NCBI GenBank assembly: GCA_016793115.1
Contig: JAEUIN010000180.1
Coordinates: 1-64,000, forward strand
Source: Planctomycetaceae bacterium
GTDB lineage: Bacteria > Planctomycetota > Planctomycetia > Pirellulales > PNKZ01
Length of the DNA stretch: 64,000 bases
Reading direction: 5' to 3'
In this document: in pieces, positions 60,901-63,900 of the stretch
Layout: each line of letters opens with the position of its first letter
Position numbering within the stretch: position 1 is the stretch's first letter
Program-made: the position numbers and the translations under genes
Notes under the pieces: model-generated
The model's database searches: none
What the model was told of the DNA's origin: nothing
What the model saw: only the letters and a program-made list of their open reading frames with translations

Positions 60901-63900
60901 GCGCAGGTTGCCGCCGCTGAACACCAAGCTGGCCGCATTCGTCGCGGCGCTGGTCGCATCTCCAATGCCGATGCCGCTGGCGACGCCGATGTTCGCCAGG
61001 CGAGTAACGTCGAGATTGCCGGCGACGAGGGTGACGGGACCGCTGAAGGTATTCATGCCGGAGAGATGGATCGTTCCAGTCCCGGCTTTCACCAGGGCCA
61101 CATCGCCCGCACCGTCTTGAATGAGACCGCTGAAGTAGGCGCCGGAGTTACCGTTACCGATACGGAGACTAGCCGTGGTGGCCGCCGCCGAATTGGTGAT
61201 CGTGCCGGCGCCGTTGAGGATGTTTAGCGAGGCCGTTCCGGACGCGGAGGTGCCGAGGTTCACGCCGTTAAGATCAAGCGTGGCCCCCTGGCGAAGATTT
61301 ACGTTGATCGAGTCGGCGCCCAAGCGACCGCCGACGGCCAACCGCACCGTGCCTTCGTTGATATGGACGGAACCGGCCGCCGTATTCGCGTTGGCGGCGC
61401 CGAGCACGAGCGTACCCGCCCCCAACTTCGTCCAGCCGCCGGTGGTCGTGTTGATGATGGGGGTGTTGAGGTTCAGCACGTCCGCGGCGCCGTCCGTCCG
61501 GAAGACGAGATCCGCCGCGCCGCCGGAAGTGATGCCCGTACCGCCGCTGATCGTCACCGTGCTGCCGCCCGTGACGAGGATGCCGCCGGAGACGGTGGCC
61601 GCACCGTTTTGCAAAGTCAAAGTCTGAGCGGCGCCGAGGGTGAAATTGCGGTTGTCGCTGAACTTGATACCCGCATTGACCGTGGCCGTGGTTTGGCCGG
61701 TGATGTCAAACGTGGTGATGTGGTAGGGAGCGACGTTGCCGCCCGAAAGGTTCGTGCCGGTGCTCTCCACCGCATAGGTCGCCGCACCGACGAAACTGCC
61801 CGCCGCAAAGTCGGCTCCGTTGAAGTACAAATGCGCGTTGAGAATTCCGTTGGTGTTCACGGCTCCGGTGATCGTGACGGACGCGCCGACGTTCGTCACG
61901 AAGTTGACGCCGCTTCCCGCCGCGACGGTGCCCAGAGAGCCGAACTCCAGCAAAGCGGCGCCGCCGGAACCGGCCGTCACCCGCACCGTACCGGCACCGG
62001 CGGTCGGCGTGAGCGCGCCGACGATTTCGTTACTGCCGTTCGTGCCGTCGCCGAGATACTCAAAAACGCCGCCGGCCGTGTTGGTCAAAACGTCGACCGC
62101 GAACTCCACGGCACCCGCGTTCGGGACGACGTTGCGAGAACTGCCCGAGAACGTGTCTTGGATCTTTAGCGTACCGCCGGAAACTCTCGTGGTGCCGGAG
62201 TAGAGATTGGCCCCGCTGAGCACCCAGGTGCCCGACCCGACCTTTTGGACGTTGAGCGTGCCGCCGGCGGCGGGAATGGCGGAGGCGATCGTGTTGTCGG
62301 CCGTGCTGTCGCCGCCGAGAATCAACGTCTTGTTGCCGGTGACCGCGTTGATGGTGCCGTTATAGGTCACGGCCCCGGTCCCGCCGGCGTTGAGAAACAC
62401 GCTCGCCGTGGTCGTGTTTAGATTCAGAGTCCGGGAGATGGTTTCGCCGGCCCCGGCGTAGGTCAGCGCCCCCGAGGTGGTTGTGGCGTTACCGATGTTG
62501 ATTTGACCGGTGGGCAGGGCGTTGACTGAGGAATAGACCAAAGTACCGGCGTTGATGTTCATGGCTCCGGCGATGGTGGACGGCGTAGCGGTGTTGGTAA
62601 TGGTCATCCGGCCGGTACCGCCCTTATGAACGGCGAACGCGTTGGAACTGCCGTTGACCAGGAAAGCGCCGGTAAGGACGGTCTCCGCGTTGCCGTTGAA
62701 GGAAACGGCGCGTTGGGTCGTTTCGCTGTCGTGCAGGATGTTCATGTCCAACGTCAAGGTGCCGCTGGAGAGACTGTTGAAGACGAGGTTGGACGCGCCC
62801 GCCCACTGCATGTTCGTACCCGGACCGGTGTTGCCGCCCAGGGTGAGGTTGTAGCCGTTGCGTCCGGTGTGATTGAAGGTGGCGTTGTCCGCGTCGAAGC
62901 GGTTGAAGACCACCGTTTGGTTCAGTCCCGAGCCGCCCAAAGCGCGATTGGTGAAGATGAAGCCGTTGGTGCCGCGATTGTAGACCTGACGGTTATTAAA
63001 ATTGGGCGCGTCGGTGTGAATTTCCAGAATACCGCCGTTGAGATCCACCGCGCGAGCCGAAGGATTTGAAGGACCCGAGCCGCTGCGGCCGAGCGCTCCG
63101 TCGTCCGCAACGCGCACCGTACCGGAATCGATGCGCAGCGGTTGCGCAAACGTGTTGTCATTGTTCGCCAGCCACAGCGTGGTGCCGAGGATACTCCCCG
63201 ACTTGATGAAGCGATCGGCGTTGGCGAAATCGAAACCCGTCACCTGACCGTTAATGATGAAACTGCCGTTCCCGTAAAAGAGCTGCCCGGCCGAGCTCCC
63301 CAGTTGCACGTTGCCGTTGATCGTCGTCACGCCGTGCGTGGCGGTGATCCGCGCCTCGCTGGCCGGACTGGCCAGAACCAGTTTGCCGTTGAGAACGTTG
63401 TTGCCGATGCTGACGAGCGCACCGCTGGAATTCACCGTCCCGGGACCGCGACCGGCGAGGCTGATGTTGCGCGTCATGGTCACGGCCCCGCCGCTGCCGA
63501 CGCCGTTGAGCACCAACTGGCCGCCGGAATAACCGGGGTTACCGGTCTGCGCGATGCCGGTCACCGCGATCGTGCCCGTCGAGAGACCCAGCTGGCCTTG
63601 ATTGGAAATCACCAAGGCGCCGCCGTTGATGACCGTGTCTCCGGTGTAGCTGTTGGCGCTGTTGGTGAGCACCAAGGTACCATTACCCGTCTTCGTCAGC
63701 CCGCTTGTACCGGCCAGTAACGACCCAATCGTCGCTCGAGTGAACCCGGCGACCTGAATCGCCGGCGAAGTCGCCCCTGCCGGCGCCGCGAGAGTGAGGG
63801 TATCGCCCGTTAAGACGTAGCCGTTGGAATTGAAGACCACACCGCCTGCCGTGATGTTCGTGCCCAAGGTGACCGTGCCGGCCGTACCGCCGAAGAGCGC

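Noticed and set aside
33913..63720. Many long plus-strand open frames (several of 400-660 codons) opposite the giant gene
   Set aside because: They mirror the biased Gly/Ala/Thr/Asn codons of the minus-strand frame. Their predicted proteins are Arg/Val/Asp-rich or Pro/Ala-rich without recognisable domains, and they overlap the giant gene completely.
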